Assembly (NCBI GenBank): GCA_028696755.1
Contig: JAQVGK010000232.1
Span: 1-6,006, forward strand
DNA from: Bacteroidales bacterium
GTDB taxonomy: Bacteria > Bacteroidota > Bacteroidia > Bacteroidales > ML635J-15
Direction of reading: 5' to 3'
Length of the DNA: 6,006 nt
A program made the position numbers and the translations under genes. The notes under the pieces are model-generated. The model saw only the letters and a program-made list of their open reading frames with translations. It was not told where the DNA came from and did no database searches. Below, piece by piece: positions 5,601 to 6,006 of the stretch. Positions within the stretch are counted from its first letter, which is position 1. Every line of letters starts with the position of its first letter.

Positions 5601-6006
5601 AGCTGGATGGTCTTGTCCGGCATCATGTGGAACCTCCAGCCGGTTCCCTCGGCCAGGTTGTTCCCGCCGTTCGGCAGGGTCTCAGTCGGGGGGAAACCCA
5701 TGAGCGCCCAGGCCGCGATCTGAACCATGTCGGGCGAATGCCCGAAAGCCAGACCACGCGCAAAACCATTAAATTCCATTTCGTTAAAAATGCAGTATAA
5801 ACTGTGCAGAGCCATAAAGCCTACTGCACGCATATGTTTCATTCCGTAGTGTTCAATTGTGAACTCCAGCTGGTCTTTGCGACCACTGGCGATCTGTCTG
5901 ATCTCAGGGGTGTACAGGTGGTTTTCGGACCACCTTTTTCCACCTACCCTGATTTGGAACATGGGGTCAATTTCTATGCCTCCTTCCTTTATCAGCTTGA
6001 TACTCT
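5579..6006 (-). CDS. Unrecognised protein, 3' part of a gene running off the window edge
   Basis: I do not recognise this protein. The reading frame ends with TGA at 5581-5579 and stays open to the window edge, giving about 142 codons. An internal ATG at 5962 could be a start, but the frame continues upstream through codons reading KLIKEGGIEIDP. The GGAGG at 5983-5979 is 16 nt from that ATG, too far for a usual ribosome site, so I favour a partial gene. The visible part is soluble-looking, with no membrane segment or signal. It is rich in aromatic, Met and His residues (HYGMKHMRAVGFMALHSLYC) and has a Gly/Pro/Asn-rich C-terminal part (PPTETLPNGGNN, then GTGWRFHMMPDK). Codon choice looks coding in both halves, but GC falls from about 67% to 33% across 5760. 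It converges on the surface-protein gene, so no functional link is implied. Confidence 0.65.
   Translation of the reverse strand, partial: SIKLIKEGGIEIDPMFQIRVGGKRWSENHLYTPEIRQIASGRKDQLEFTIEHYGMKHMRAVGFMALHSLYCIFNEMEFNGFARGLAFGHSPDMVQIAAWALMGFPPTETLPNGGNNLAEGTGWRFHMMPDKTIQLGEFLAV

Noticed and set aside
5458..5703. Plus-strand open frame of 81 codons rich in Arg and Gly
   Set aside because: It crosses both hairpins and overlaps the minus-strand frame. Its product is low-complexity and looks like an antisense translation of GC-rich DNA, with no ribosome site.
1..6006. CRISPR array, insertion sequence or transposase
   Set aside because: No regularly spaced direct repeats, terminal inverted repeats with target duplications, or transposase motifs are visible. 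The repeats present are diverged protein-level modules.

Overview
The window looks like the AT-rich genome of an uncultivated bacterium, most plausibly a member of the Candidate Phyla Radiation (Patescibacteria, Parcubacteria-like). The basis is the low GC of the main gene (about one third, sampled by hand) and its domain set: a giant secreted protein with CBM4/9-like jelly-rolls, an Ig-like module, and two C-terminal peptidoglycan-binding repeats of a style familiar from that group. No rRNA, tRNA or phylogenetic marker gene is present, so this placement is an inference.

Layout. Bases 1-108 hold an intrinsic terminator for an upstream gene, an extended -10 promoter and a short AT-rich leader without a Shine-Dalgarno sequence. 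Bases 109-5397 are a single gene for a 1762-residue exported surface protein, followed closely by a strong, probably bidirectional, terminator (5414-5450). Bases 5451-5578 are intergenic and carry two adjacent hairpins of unknown role. Bases 5579-6006 hold the 3' part of a convergent minus-strand gene that I do not recognise; its 5' end lies beyond the window.

The main interest is the architecture of the large protein. Six CBM-like modules can be counted from three recurring landmarks: a start of the type N-G-G-F-E-x-W, a middle W-N-F-x4-W-D/E, and an end of the type L-D-D-V. The landmarks do not run as six simple tandem units. Their order is what is expected if module 3 sits inside module 2, and module B sits inside module A. 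Each CBM array in turn separates two halves of an Ig-like beta-sandwich domain, and this occurs twice. The protein therefore reads as three levels of domain insertion, duplicated. After the second unit come a proline/serine linker, a third Ig-like domain and two peptidoglycan-binding repeats. The inferred role is a monocistronic, wall-attached adhesin or glycan-binding surface protein.

Base composition changes sharply after the terminator: from AT-rich DNA to 60-68% GC in 5581-5760, then to about 33% GC in 5761-5820 within the same minus-strand reading frame. This may mark acquired DNA, a recombinant gene or an assembly join.
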